Origin: Variovorax sp. OAS795 | GTDB lineage: Bacteria > Pseudomonadota > Gammaproteobacteria > Burkholderiales > Burkholderiaceae_C | Length of the DNA: 64,000 nt | Reading direction: 5' to 3' | NCBI RefSeq assembly: GCF_040546685.1 | Contig: NZ_JBEPOH010000002.1 | Coordinates: 124,001 to 188,000, forward strand | In this document: positions 41,224 to 50,088 of the stretch, piece by piece | How positions within the stretch are numbered: position 1 is the first letter of the stretch | Layout of the letters: each line of letters starts with the position of its first letter | Position numbers and translations under genes: made by a program | The notes under the pieces: model-generated | Seen by the model: the letters and a program-made list of their open reading frames with translations, nothing else | Told to the model about the DNA's origin: nothing | Database searches by the model: none

Positions 41224-43413
41224 TCAGGCGGGTACCGGCACGGTGACCGGCGTGGGCAGCTTGCCCGGGGGGATGGGGGTGAAATCGACGGGAAAGTTCA
41301 GCGGAAAACTTCGCGGCTTCTTGCCGGTGGCGCGCGCGTAAGCGTTGGCGATGGCGCCAGAGCTGGCCGACAGGCCCACTTCGCCCAGGCCGCCGATCGC
41401 CTCGCCGCTGGTGGCGGGCATGATGATGACCTTCACGTCCTTCGGATAGTTTTTCATTCGCGCGAAGTGGTACTGCGAGTAGCTGCCTTCCAGCGGCAGG
41501 CCGTTCTGGATGTGCAGGCCGGCCGTCAGCACGATGGAAATCGACTCGCACAACCCGCCCTGCATCTGCGCCTCGATGCCCGAGGGATTGATGGGCGTGC
41601 CGACGTCGATCGCGATGGTGGCGCGGGTCACCTTGATGTCGGCCGGCACGCGCGCGTCGATCTCGACGATGCACGCGGTGAAGGACTTCGACTCCTGGTG
41701 CACGCCCACGCCTTGCGCAAACCCCGGTGGCATGGCCTTGCCCCATTGCGCCGCCTCGGCCACGGCCTTCAGCACCGCGCGGGCGCGCGGCAGGCGCAGG
41801 TATTCGAGGCGGAAAGCGACCGGGTCCTTGCGCAGCGCCCTCGCCATCTCGTCGACGAGGATCTCCTCCACCAGGCGCGAAGGCTGGATGTGCACCGAGC
41901 GGTAGGAGCAGGTGTTGATGTCCATCGCCACCGGTGTCAGCAGCTTGGTGGTCACGCCGAAGTTGTACGGCGAAGAGACCATGGTCTTGAACATGGCCTG
42001 CTCGATGGCGAAGTTGCCCACCGTCTGCGGAAAGCCGTTGGGCAGTGCGATGGCCGCGGCGCCCAGCATCTCGCCGAAGCCGTGGCGCGTATCGAGCCGC
42101 ACGCCGGCGATGCGCTGCTCGAAAGCAATGACCTGGCCCAGCAGCATCGTCGCGCGCGCCCGGTGGAACATGGGCGGGCGCACGCGGCCGTGGCGCATGT
42201 CGTCGGTGCGGTGGTACATCAGGCGACAGGGCCTGCCCAGCGCCTTGGAGATCTGTACCGCCTGCAGGGTCGCGTCCCAGAACAGCCGGCGCCCGAAGGA
42301 GCCGCCAGAGGGCACGGCATGCACCTTGACCCTGTCCAGCGGCAAGCCCAGATCGGCCGCGACTGCCTGCTGCGTGACGATCGGACTCTGCAGGCCGGAC
42401 CAGACCTCGGCCCGGTCGGCGCGCACGTCGGCAATGGCGCATTCCGTTTCCATCGGGCAGTGCGAGACCGCCGCGAACTCGAACTCACCCTCGACCGTCA
42501 AAGCGCCCAGCGGTGGCAGCACGAAGGGCAGCAGCGCGGACTTGAGCTTCTGCTGGATGCTGGCGTTGGACTCGGCGGCGACAGCGCCCGCGGTCCAGGT
42601 GACGTCGAGCGCATTCACCGCGGCCCAGGCCTGCCCGAAGGTCTCGGCCATCACCGCCACACCGGGCGGCGTGGGCACGATGCCGTTCGTGGCGGGAATC
42701 GGCGCGATGCCCAGGACGCCGGGCATGCCCATCACCGCGGTCGTGTTGTTGATGCGAACGAACTGGCCGTTGATGGTTGGCGGCCGGCACACCATGGTCG
42801 GCTTCGCGTCGGGCACCGCCTGGTCGAGCGTGAACTTCTTGCGTCCGGTCACGATGTCCAGCGCGTCGAGCCGTGTGACGCGCCGGCCGACCACCGGGTT
42901 TGCGGACCCCCCCGCCAGTCCGCCCACCCCGCCGAGCAACGGCATGCCTGCATGCAGTGAACGCACGCTCGAGGAGCCTCCGGTGAGCTGGTTGAACACC
43001 AGCTCCGGACTGGCGTCGGCGGAGCCGACCTCGATCGCATTCAACGGCAGGCCGAGCTTGTCGGCCAGCATCATCGCGGCCGCGGTGGCAATGCCCTGGC
43101 CTGATTCGAAGCGCGGCAGCTCCAGCCGGACACGGCCGTTCGCAAGGCCGCTCACCTTGACCAGCGGCATGGTCGGCAACGCCGTCACCGTCACCGCATC
43201 GCCGATATCGATCAGGTCGGTCGTGTCCGGTGGGGTCATCGGCAATACCGCGGCCCGGGCCGAAGACGGCGCCGCGAGGCCGCCGAGTCCCGCGGCAGCT
43301 GAGATCAGCGGTGCAGAGGCCGCGTATCCCAGCAGGTCGCGCCGGCGCATGCCCGGCGGTTCGTCATGAGATGGCGCAGGCGTGGGGCCCGCGCCGGATT
43401 CCGGATGTTCCAT
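41224..43413 (-). CDS. Molybdopterin-binding large subunit, xanthine dehydrogenase family (IorB-like), Tat-exported
   Basis: A 729-residue molybdenum hydroxylase subunit of the IorB type. A twin-arginine signal (MRRRDLLGYAASAPLIS) is followed by the long aldehyde-oxidase-like body: LRLELPRFESGQGIATAAA-type N-terminal domain, QLTGGSSSVRSLHAGMP, GGSFGRRLFWDATLQAVQIS (molybdopterin contact), SYRSVHIQPSRLVEEILVDE and EAIGGLGEVGLSASSGAIAN with the catalytic Glu near the C-terminus. It likely hydroxylates an N-heterocycle or oxidises an aldehyde in the periplasm. The ATG at 43413 places the RR motif near the start. The large-before-small order is the reverse of classical iorAB. Confidence 0.88.
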   Translation of the reverse strand: MEHPESGAGPTPAPSHDEPPGMRRRDLLGYAASAPLISAAAGLGGLAAPSSARAAVLPMTPPDTTDLIDIGDAVTVTALPTMPLVKVSGLANGRVRLELPRFESGQGIATAAAMMLADKLGLPLNAIEVGSADASPELVFNQLTGGSSSVRSLHAGMPLLGGVGGLAGGSANPVVGRRVTRLDALDIVTGRKKFTLDQAVPDAKPTMVCRPPTINGQFVRINNTTAVMGMPGVLGIAPIPATNGIVPTPPGVAVMAETFGQAWAAVNALDVTWTAGAVAAESNASIQQKLKSALLPFVLPPLGALTVEGEFEFAAVSHCPMETECAIADVRADRAEVWSGLQSPIVTQQAVAADLGLPLDRVKVHAVPSGGSFGRRLFWDATLQAVQISKALGRPCRLMYHRTDDMRHGRVRPPMFHRARATMLLGQVIAFEQRIAGVRLDTRHGFGEMLGAAAIALPNGFPQTVGNFAIEQAMFKTMVSSPYNFGVTTKLLTPVAMDINTCSYRSVHIQPSRLVEEILVDEMARALRKDPVAFRLEYLRLPRARAVLKAVAEAAQWGKAMPPGFAQGVGVHQESKSFTACIVEIDARVPADIKVTRATIAIDVGTPINPSGIEAQMQGGLCESISIVLTAGLHIQNGLPLEGSYSQYHFARMKNYPKDVKVIIMPATSGEAIGGLGEVGLSASSGAIANAYARATGKKPRSFPLNFPVDFTPIPPGKLPTPVTVPVPA

Positions 43414-43582
43414 CCTTGTCTCCAGTCTTATGGTTGTGGCGAACAGGAACCAATATGGCATGATCGCCGCGCCAAAAATGTCTTTCCGAAGACATTACTT
43501 ACGGGCGTGTTCGCCGGCCTTGCGACGCGGGCTCGGCGCGCACGAGGAGCGAGCAAGCAACAGGCAAGCGAGGGAAGCACGT

Positions 43583-44305
43583 ATGTCGTCGACGGCCATG
43601 GAGACCATGCTCCGCGGGAGCTTGTGGGCGCAGACCCTGACGGCCGAGGAGCTCGACCGCGTGGTGCGCGAATCGCATGAGCGCGAAGTGCCGGTCGGCG
43701 GTTTCGTCATGCGCCGTGGCGAGCCGGCCGATCTCTGGCTGGGCGTCATCGAAGGCCTTGTGAAGATGTCGATCTCGCAGGCCGATGGCCGCATCTCCAC
43801 CTTCACCGGCGTGACCACCGGTGGCTGGGCCGGCGAGGGCTCGCTGCTGACGCCGAGCCCCTGGCGTTATGACGGCGTGGCCATGCGAGCCACGCGCATG
43901 GCATGTGTGCCGCGCCACACCTTCGAGCGGCTCGTCTCGACGAACCTCGGTTTCAATCGGTTCTTGCTCTCGCACATCAACGCACGCCTGAGCCTGTTCA
44001 TCGGGCTCGTGGAGTTCGACCGCTTGTTGGGCCCCGACGCGCGTGTCGCGCGCTGCCTGGCCAGCCTGTTCGACCCGATTCTCTATCCGCAGGCGAGCAG
44101 TTTCGTGCGCCTGAGCCAGGATGAGATCGGCCTGTTGTCCGCCGTTTCTCGCCAGCGCGCCAACAGGGCACTGCACGCGCTGGAGCGCGCAGGCTTGCTG
44201 CGCGTGGAGCACGGCGGCGTCGAGGTGATCGATCTTGGCGGCCTGCGCAGCTACCTTGGAGAGACGGGCGCCCTGGCGTCCGCCGAGCGGCGAAGTCTTG
44301 CGTGA
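43583..44305 (+). CDS. Crp/Fnr family transcriptional regulator
   Basis: A 240-residue Crp/Fnr protein. The cyclic-nucleotide-type beta barrel (VPVGGFVMRRGEPADLWLGV, GLVKMSISQADGRISTFTGV, GGWAGEGSLLTPSPWRYDGV) is followed by the long dimer helix and the DNA-binding winged helix LSQDEIGLLSAVSRQRANRA. There are no N-terminal Fnr-type cysteines. The cAMP-binding Arg/Glu pattern is not clear, so the ligand is unknown. It is divergent from the molybdenum hydroxylase genes, with 169 bases between starts, and may regulate them. The ATG at 43583 has an AGGGAAG site. Confidence 0.9.
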   Translation: MSSTAMETMLRGSLWAQTLTAEELDRVVRESHEREVPVGGFVMRRGEPADLWLGVIEGLVKMSISQADGRISTFTGVTTGGWAGEGSLLTPSPWRYDGVAMRATRMACVPRHTFERLVSTNLGFNRFLLSHINARLSLFIGLVEFDRLLGPDARVARCLASLFDPILYPQASSFVRLSQDEIGLLSAVSRQRANRALHALERAGLLRVEHGGVEVIDLGGLRSYLGETGALASAERRSLA

Positions 44306-44605
44306 TGACGGCGGCGCGCCGCGTCCGCAGTTGGGGCCGCGTTTTGAAGCAGCGAGGCCGGCCGCTCAGTCGGCGAAGTAGCTCGCCGGCGCTTGCTCGC
44401 GCAGTGCCGCAACGTGTGCGGCGATGTGGGTCGAAAAGCGCGAGTAAAAAAGAGCCCAAGCGGTTGATTTTGCTTAGGGCCTTCGAACTTCTTCCGAATT
44501 TGTAGGGATGATTTGAGGCATTGCGCAGTAACAGTTTCAGTAACCCCGCCTCCAGATCAACAGGCGAGTAAAAGTTACTGCAGTGCAAGAACTCCGACTC
44601 TCCAA
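44306..44605. other. 300-base gap with short repeats and a possible minus-strand gene remnant
   Basis: No full gene is seen. On the minus strand, codons ending at 44366 read HIAAHVAALREQAPASYFAD after about 15 further open codons and a stop upstream; this has the look of a protein C-terminus cut off from its gene. Near the flavodoxin end, CAGTAAC occurs twice (44526-44532 and 44538-44544) and GTTACTG once (44575-44581), giving a loose inverted repeat. Confidence 0.35.
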
Positions 44606-45175
44606 TCAATTCGAAACCTGTCGCCGAAATCGCGCGAGCGTGTCCGACACACGTTGACCGAAGCGGCGTGCTGTTTCCAAGTCTCCAGCAGCCATTTCAT
44701 CGGTGGACGCATCCGACGGCGTTGTCGTAGCAAGGCCGCTGAATGACGCTACATAGTTGATGTCATTTCGCTCGGCCGCCTTGGTACTGCTCGGCAGCAT
44801 ACCCATGCCCACCCAAAGCATCCCGTGCTGTTGTGCCATCGTGAACAGCGCGTTGAGCGTGGCGGCCTTGTCTCCGTTCATGCCCGCCGAGTTGGTGAAG
44901 GCCGCAGCAAGCTTGTCCTTCCACCCCATGACAGCCCACACTTTGGACGATTCGTCGATGAACTTCTTGAACTGCCAGCTTACGCTGCCTATGTAGGTCG
45001 GAGACCCAAACACGATCGCGTCGGCCTTGGACAGCTGCTCCCAGCCTTCGGATGGAAGATTGCCTGCCTCGTCGATACGCAAGAGCTGCGCCTCTGAAGT
45101 GAGTGCGACTGCTTCTGCAATCCGCTTGGTGTGGCCGAAACCGCTGAAATACACAACGACGATGTTTTGCGACAT
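44606..45175 (-). CDS. Flavodoxin family protein/NAD(P)H-dependent FMN oxidoreductase (WrbA-like)
   Basis: A 189-residue flavodoxin-fold protein. The FMN phosphate loop is VVYFSGFGHTKRIAEAV, followed by ADAIVFGSPTYIGSVSWQFKK (isoalloxazine contact), KLAAAFTNSAGMNGDK and MLWVGMGMLPSS. This is the pattern of WrbA-like quinone reductases, which reduce quinones by two electrons to avoid semiquinones. The ATG at 45175 has a weak GGAG-like site (TGGAGG just upstream). No partner gene overlaps it. It is the first of several oxidative-stress type enzymes in this part of the window. Confidence 0.87.
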   Translation of the reverse strand: MSQNIVVVYFSGFGHTKRIAEAVALTSEAQLLRIDEAGNLPSEGWEQLSKADAIVFGSPTYIGSVSWQFKKFIDESSKVWAVMGWKDKLAAAFTNSAGMNGDKAATLNALFTMAQQHGMLWVGMGMLPSSTKAAERNDINYVASFSGLATTTPSDASTDEMAAGDLETARRFGQRVSDTLARFRRQVSN

Positions 45176-45331
45176 GGTGCCTCCATTTAAGAAGAGCCGT
45201 CGTGCGCAACGGCCAACTGTTCTGCCGATCGCGAAGCGACGTGAACGAATGCCTGCTCAGAATTTGCAATGACTCCCCGGAGCTTTCTGCTGGTGGGCCG
45301 CTTGCCGACGGACCGAATTTGCCCAGCGGCA

Positions 45332-45748
45332 TCACTTGCGCTGGCTGCTTCCGTAGGAGTCGCCGTAACTTGGAATCGCGCCGACCTTGTTTTCTGCTTT
45401 CAGTTCCGCCCGTTTGGCGCTGCGCTCGGCCCTCCGCTCGGCTCTTGGCAGTCGCGCGATCGCACTTGGCTTGGGGTTGCCCTCTCCCGGCATGAAGGCG
45501 CGTGCTGCTTCGCCGCCCGTGGTTTTCCGAGCCTCGCGCGCCTTAACTCGCTCTGGACGCGACACCTTGGGCCGAGCTTCTGGAATCGGGTCGCCTTCTC
45601 CCGGCTTGAACTCGCGAGCAGTCTGCGTCGCCTCGGCTTTCCGCTCCGCGCGAACCTGCGCCGCTTGCGGCTTGGTTTGTGCCAAGCAGCTTAATGAAGA
45701 TCCCAGGAACACAGCTCCGATGATCGACACATAGGCAATTGATTTCAT
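45332..45748 (-). CDS. Small exported basic repeat protein
   Basis: A 138-residue protein with a signal peptide (AYVSIIGAVFLGSSLSCLAQ) and a very basic Ala/Arg/Lys/Glu body. Two repeat units are visible: REFKPGEGDPIPEARPKVSR and RAFMPGEGNPKPSAIARLPR, sharing x-x-F-x-PGEG-[DN]-P-x-P followed by an Arg-rich segment. The C-terminus is IPSYGDSYGSSQRK. Such short exported PGEG-type proteins are scattered in Burkholderiales; no function is known. ATG 45748 follows a GGAGCAAATC site. It is a single-gene unit, with nothing recognisable in the 256 bases upstream. Confidence 0.7.
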   Translation of the reverse strand: MKSIAYVSIIGAVFLGSSLSCLAQTKPQAAQVRAERKAEATQTAREFKPGEGDPIPEARPKVSRPERVKAREARKTTGGEAARAFMPGEGNPKPSAIARLPRAERRAERSAKRAELKAENKVGAIPSYGDSYGSSQRK

Positions 45749-46004
45749 GATTTGCTCCTGACTGATAATTGGAAGAAGAAAGTTCACTCGCTTGGCCTGA
45801 GAAAACCAAGCCTACGAGGCCTTCAATCTTTGGTCAGTAGCGCTTTGTCGACAACGTTCCAAATGCCGACGTCTTCTACTTCTGAAGGTAGACGCATGAA
45901 AAGACCCGGGGCAATCGGCTCATGAACTGCGATAGCGCACGCGAGGGCGCGCACATCGGGTTCTGCGCTTGAGGGACCAGCCCCTTGCACCCGCACTTTC
46001 CAGA

Positions 46005-47015
46005 TCAAACGACGTTAACAACAATCTTGCCGGTTGCGTGGCCTCCGATAGCGCGCGCATGCGCTTGTTCAACCTGAGCGAGCGTGAAGCTCTGGGTGTC
46101 CAAGACAGGACGAATCTGGCCTGCTTCGACCAGCTTGGTGATCTGCGCCAGGATCTCACCGTGATGGGAGCGGCCTGTGCCGCTCAGCATCGGCATCAGC
46201 GTGAAGACACCGGAATAAGTGGCGCCTCGAAAAGACAGCGGTGCCAGTGCGTGGGTGCCCCAACCCAGCGCGCTAACGACATGGCCGGTATACCGGCGCA
46301 CGGCTTGAAACGACGCGTCAAGGGTGGCGCCCCCCACGGTGTCGTACACCACGTCGAACCCCTCGTCCGCCGTGTGCTCAAGAACATACGCGGCGGGCGT
46401 GGATGTCGTGTAGTCGATGGGTGTGGCACCCAAAGATCGGACCACATCAAACTGCGCGGGCGTGACGGTGGTGTACACGTCAGCGCCGATCGAACGGGCA
46501 ATCTGTATGGCCGCGCTCCCGACTCCCCCCGCGCCACCATGAACGAGCACCTTGTGGCCGGCACTCGTCCGGGCCCGATCGACCAAGCCCTCCCACGCGG
46601 TGATCGAAACCAGTGGCAGCGCGGCCGCCTCGCGCATCGACAGGTTCGCAGGCTTGTGTGCGAGCAGATCCGCATCGACGGCGCCGTACTCGGCCAAGGT
46701 GCCTTGCAGCCCACCCACACCCCCGACAAGACCGTAGACCTCGTCACCCACGTGGAAGCGAGTCACGCCGGCGCCGACCTGGATGACGGTACCCGCCAGG
46801 TCCATGCCAAGAATCGCCGGGAGTGGGTGCTTCGCATGCGCCGCAGTGCCGGCGCGAATCTTGGTGTCCAGCGGGTTGACGCCGCTGGCGGCGATACGGA
46901 CCAACACGTGGCCGGCGGAGATTTCCGGAACGGGGCGCTCGGCGATCAGAAAGGCGCCATTGGCTTCGTGAACCAAGGCGGCCTGCATCGTGGCGGAAAT
47001 AGGTGAGTTGCGCAT
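46005..47015 (-). CDS. Zinc-type MDR oxidoreductase (quinone reductase-like), copy 1
   Basis: A 336-residue medium-chain dehydrogenase/reductase. It has ISAGHVLVRIAASGVNPLDT, KHPLPAILGMDLAGTVIQVG, VGDEVYGLVGGVGGLQGTLA, LPLVSITAWEGLVDRA and the nucleotide motif VHGGAGGVGSAAIQIA. The catalytic zinc ligands of true alcohol dehydrogenases are missing, so a reductive role on quinones or enones is likely. A close paralog lies at 56059-57081. It is divergent from a LysR regulator, and an inverted repeat typical of LysR sites lies between them. The ATG at 47015 is preferred; ATG 46988 is an option. Confidence 0.88.
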   Translation of the reverse strand: MRNSPISATMQAALVHEANGAFLIAERPVPEISAGHVLVRIAASGVNPLDTKIRAGTAAHAKHPLPAILGMDLAGTVIQVGAGVTRFHVGDEVYGLVGGVGGLQGTLAEYGAVDADLLAHKPANLSMREAAALPLVSITAWEGLVDRARTSAGHKVLVHGGAGGVGSAAIQIARSIGADVYTTVTPAQFDVVRSLGATPIDYTTSTPAAYVLEHTADEGFDVVYDTVGGATLDASFQAVRRYTGHVVSALGWGTHALAPLSFRGATYSGVFTLMPMLSGTGRSHHGEILAQITKLVEAGQIRPVLDTQSFTLAQVEQAHARAIGGHATGKIVVNVV

Positions 47016-47072
47016 GGCAAAGTCCTCTTTAACTTCTGGTTGATAGGAGGGCCTTACTTTGGGGTTTTCATT

Positions 47073-47090
47073 TGTGAATGTAAATTCACA
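47073..47090. promoter_or_regulatory. Predicted LysR operator
   Basis: TGTGAAT-GTAA-ATTCACA is a perfect 7-4-7 inverted repeat containing the T-N11-A core of LysR sites. It sits 35 bases before the LysR gene start and 58 bases before the divergent oxidoreductase start. A related TTCA-TATT-TGAA follows at 47107-47118. Assignment to the adjacent LysR protein is inferred. Confidence 0.65.
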
Positions 47091-47124
47091 GAACTGAACA
47101 CTCTCTATTCATATTTGAACTCCC

Positions 47125-48042
47125 ATGGACTGGCAGGATCTCCGAATCTTTCTGGCGGTTGCGCGTGCGGGCACGTTGAGCGGCGCAGCCGCACGTCTGG
47201 GAATGTCCCAGCCGACCATGGGGCGCCGCATTCGGGCGCTGGAAGACTCAACCGGGCAGAAGCTGCTGCATCGTGGTCCGGAGGGATTTCAACTCACCGA
47301 CGAGGGCGCGTCGGTGCTCTTGCACGCAGAGCGTATGGAGGAGGAGGCGCTCGCCATCGAGCGACAGCTGGCCGGTCACGGCGCTGACCTCCAGGGGCTT
47401 CTTCGGGTGTCGTGCTCCGACTGGTTCGGATTGCATGTCCTGTCACCGGTCATCACTGAATTCGTCGGACGCCACCCGGGCGTTCGCATCGACCTCATCA
47501 CGGACGTACGTTTTCTCGATCTCGACCGACGGGAGGCAGACTTGGTGTTTCGCATTCGGCCTTCCGAAAGCCCAGGGGTCGTCCAACGCCACCTCATGCA
47601 CATGAGCTATGCGCTCTATGGGCCAGCTGGCGTGCAAGGGCCCGCAACAGGCAATGGGGCCGACATAAAACTGATCACGCTGAATACGGCCTTCGAGGAT
47701 CTGCCGGACGTGCATTGGCTGCGCAGCACGTTCCCGTCAGGCATCTTCACGCTCGGCAGCAACAATCGTGATGTGCAAGCTCGCTTGTGTGGCCTGGGGG
47801 CAGGATTCGCTGTGTTGCCAACCCTCCTCGGCGATCACTTCCCTGGCATCGAAAGGCACGACCTGGAGCCGCCGCCACCTGGCCGGGACGTCTGGTTTGT
47901 CTATCACCAGGACCTTCGTGGACTGGCGAGACTGCGAGCATTCCTGGACCTGGTGATCGAGAAACTCGGCGGACGCACCACCCATGCCGGCGCGGCGCCC
48001 GAGCCGTTCGTGACTCCCGCTCTGCAGGTGAAGGACCGCTAA
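47125..48042 (+). CDS. LysR family transcriptional regulator
   Basis: A 305-residue LysR protein: DWQDLRIFLAVARAGTLSGA, ARLGMSQPTMGRRIRALED recognition helix, then an effector domain (LRVSCSDWFGLHVLSPVITE, FVGRHPGVRIDLITDVRFLD). The N-terminus and the LDRREADLVFRI strand resemble regulators of the group that control a single divergent oxidoreductase. The divergent MDR gene and the palindrome in between make it the likely autoregulated controller of that enzyme. Its last four bases overlap the end of a convergent membrane protein gene. Confidence 0.92.
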   Translation: MDWQDLRIFLAVARAGTLSGAAARLGMSQPTMGRRIRALEDSTGQKLLHRGPEGFQLTDEGASVLLHAERMEEEALAIERQLAGHGADLQGLLRVSCSDWFGLHVLSPVITEFVGRHPGVRIDLITDVRFLDLDRREADLVFRIRPSESPGVVQRHLMHMSYALYGPAGVQGPATGNGADIKLITLNTAFEDLPDVHWLRSTFPSGIFTLGSNNRDVQARLCGLGAGFAVLPTLLGDHFPGIERHDLEPPPPGRDVWFVYHQDLRGLARLRAFLDLVIEKLGGRTTHAGAAPEPFVTPALQVKDR

Positions 48043-49034
48043 CTGCTGAGCGCCCCTATATCGCCGCGAAACTCCCCCACCACAGTTCGGATCAAGAGCC
48101 ACAGGATGACAAGCGTCGACACGGCCACCAGCCCGATCGCAATCGTTATGGTGATCGATCCAGGCTCCGCTTCGGCGAACCGGAGCGAGGCTATGGCGGA
48201 AGCTGCAAGCGGGAAGCTGACCGCCCACCACGCGAACCGGAACGGACAGCAGTTTCCCAGATTCCTGAGCCGTCCCAGCAGCACCAGCAGAAGGAAGATT
48301 GTCAGCACATACAACGACTTGGCGAACAGATCGACCTGGCCCGTCGTTGCAACATAGGTAGACATTCCAACCGCAAAGGGTGCCACGAGGATCATCAGGG
48401 TAGGGCGCAGTGCTACGGGCATTGGCGGCTCGAAAACCAGGCGCGAGAAGACCAACGTGAAGAGTGGAATCGCGAAGAAGAGACCGATCGCCAAGCCGGC
48501 CAGCATGAGGCCTCGCAACTGCGGCAAAGATAGATAGGGAATCGCCAGCGGCAAGTCAAGCAAGCCGACCACTGGAAGGATCCATGCCGGCGTCGCGTGG
48601 GTGATTTGATGCTGCGAACTCAACCAGCGGTCCACGATGAATATTGCAAAGGCCGCCATTCCCAGCGCCCCGACTGCCCACATGAGGCGCGCGACCATCA
48701 AGTTCAGCGGAGCGATGACCATGGGCAAAAGCAGGAGGCTGATCCAGAAGGTCGCGAAAAGGTTGACCGCAATAGGATGGCCGAACTCGGCTTCGGCCCG
48801 CGCCCTCGAGTGCATGAGCTTCGCAGCATAGGCAAGCGTGACGAGGACGAACGCCAAAATCGCCGCGTATGCGAAGGCCTGCGCAATCCACGAAGGTGTG
48901 GCGAACTGCGCATGCATGGTGGCCCACACCAAACTCAGGCCCGTCAAGCCCATGACACTGCCGAAGAGGCCGACGGGTACATGAGCCCACTGGCTCGTCG
49001 AAGACCCAACTGCTTCTGTCATAGTGGTGTTCAT
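48039..49034 (-). CDS. SLAC1/TehA-type anion channel family protein
   Basis: A 331-residue integral membrane protein with about ten hydrophobic segments: VGLFGSVMGLTGLSLVWATM, AYAAILAFVLVTLAYAAKLM, LFATFWISLLLLPMVIAPLN, and FAWWAVSFPLAASAIASLRF near the end. The G-L-x-G-L first helix and the Phe-containing central helices match the TehA/SLAC1 (C4-dicarboxylate transporter/malic acid transport) fold. TehA homologs conduct small anions and can confer resistance to tellurite or export sulfite. The ATG at 49034 places the first helix near the start. It is transcribed in the same direction as the SDR gene upstream. Confidence 0.85.
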   Translation of the reverse strand: MNTTMTEAVGSSTSQWAHVPVGLFGSVMGLTGLSLVWATMHAQFATPSWIAQAFAYAAILAFVLVTLAYAAKLMHSRARAEAEFGHPIAVNLFATFWISLLLLPMVIAPLNLMVARLMWAVGALGMAAFAIFIVDRWLSSQHQITHATPAWILPVVGLLDLPLAIPYLSLPQLRGLMLAGLAIGLFFAIPLFTLVFSRLVFEPPMPVALRPTLMILVAPFAVGMSTYVATTGQVDLFAKSLYVLTIFLLLVLLGRLRNLGNCCPFRFAWWAVSFPLAASAIASLRFAEAEPGSITITIAIGLVAVSTLVILWLLIRTVVGEFRGDIGALSS

Positions 49035-49071
49035 GCTGTCTGCCCCCTTTGGTTTGAGCCTCTGATACCAG

Positions 49072-50082
49072 TCAATGAAGCAAACAGGCAGCGATCTCCC
49101 AGAGGCGATGTGCATTGGTAGCGTCGAGCGCATACGGAGCAACCCCGCGATAGTCCGCAGATCGCACCGGCACGATCTCTGCCTCATTGCAGTCCTCGAA
49201 GTAGCGCCCGCCGACCCCACTGAGCAGAGGGGAAGCCGCCAGGAGCACAGATGTGGCCGCACCTTGCTGCACGGACTTCTGTCTCTCTTTCGGCGTCTTC
49301 AAGCCACCCGAGTGCTTCTGAAGGTTCGTCGCGATCGCCCCGGGATTGAGCGCATTGGCGAAGATGCCTTCACCCGACCAGCGGCGATTCGCCTCCATCG
49401 CAAGAAGGATGCACGCTGTCTTGGATTGCCCATAGGCAACGAAGGGTGTGTAGGGAATGAAGTTGAAGTGCAGGTCGTCGAAGTTGACTGGAGAGAAGAG
49501 ACTGCCGCTTGAACCAAGTGAGACGATGCGTGCGCCATTTGCCGCAGCCAGCGCGTCGTGAAGTCCCACCGTCAGTCCCATATGCCCCATGAAGTTGGTC
49601 GCGAACTGCAGTTCCCATCCCTCTGTAGAACGCTGTAGCTCCGGCAGGGCCATGATCCCAGCGTTGTTCACCAAGATGTGCAGCGGTCCGCGCCATTCCT
49701 CGACGAAGTCACGCACCGAGCGCGGACTCGATAGCTCCAGAAGCGCAACGTGAACGCGGCAGCGCCTGGCGGCAGCTATGGCATGAGCCACCTTCTTGCC
49801 CGCCTCTACGTCCCGAACGGCCAGCGTAACATCGGCGCCGGCGTGCGCGAGCGCGCGCGCCGTCTCGATGCCTATGCCCGACGTAGCACCCGTGACGATG
49901 GCGCGCCGACCTGACAGTCGAACCCCTGAGAGCACTTCATCCGCTGTCGACGCGAAATCGAATGGCGTCGATATCCTGGCTGTGCCTTCGCGAGTGCCCA
50001 ATCCCCAGGCCGGAGGATCGCTGGCCGGAAACGATTCCAGGCCAGCTTCCTCTACTGGATCCCGTGAACTTCCGCCGGACAT
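49072..50082 (-). CDS. SDR family NAD(P)-dependent oxidoreductase (retinol dehydrogenase-like)
   Basis: A 336-residue SDR with an extra N-terminal segment of about 55 residues (VEEAGLESFPASDPPAW, likely disordered). The core has RRAIVTGATSGIGIETARAL, HILVNNAGIMALPE, IVSLGSSGS with the catalytic Ser, and AYGQSKTACIL with the catalytic Tyr/Lys. The NNAGIMALP and NALNPGAIATNLQKH pieces are typical of the retinol-dehydrogenase/WW-domain oxidoreductase subgroup. The start is a GTG or ATG at 50082, right after the exported hydrolase gene (six bases), so the two are co-transcribed. Confidence 0.87.
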   Translation of the reverse strand: MSGGSSRDPVEEAGLESFPASDPPAWGLGTREGTARISTPFDFASTADEVLSGVRLSGRRAIVTGATSGIGIETARALAHAGADVTLAVRDVEAGKKVAHAIAAARRCRVHVALLELSSPRSVRDFVEEWRGPLHILVNNAGIMALPELQRSTEGWELQFATNFMGHMGLTVGLHDALAAANGARIVSLGSSGSLFSPVNFDDLHFNFIPYTPFVAYGQSKTACILLAMEANRRWSGEGIFANALNPGAIATNLQKHSGGLKTPKERQKSVQQGAATSVLLAASPLLSGVGGRYFEDCNEAEIVPVRSADYRGVAPYALDATNAHRLWEIAACLLH

Positions 50083-50088
50083 CGAAGG

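Noticed and set aside
44520..44605. CAGTAAC/GTTACTG repeats as a transcription terminator for the Crp/Fnr or flavodoxin gene
   Set aside because: The arms are 30 or more bases apart, and no T-tract follows on either strand.
45823..46008. 61-codon minus-strand frame overlapping the end of the MDR gene
   Set aside because: No clear ribosome site and no recognisable domain. It may be a remnant, but a gene cannot be supported from the sequence alone.
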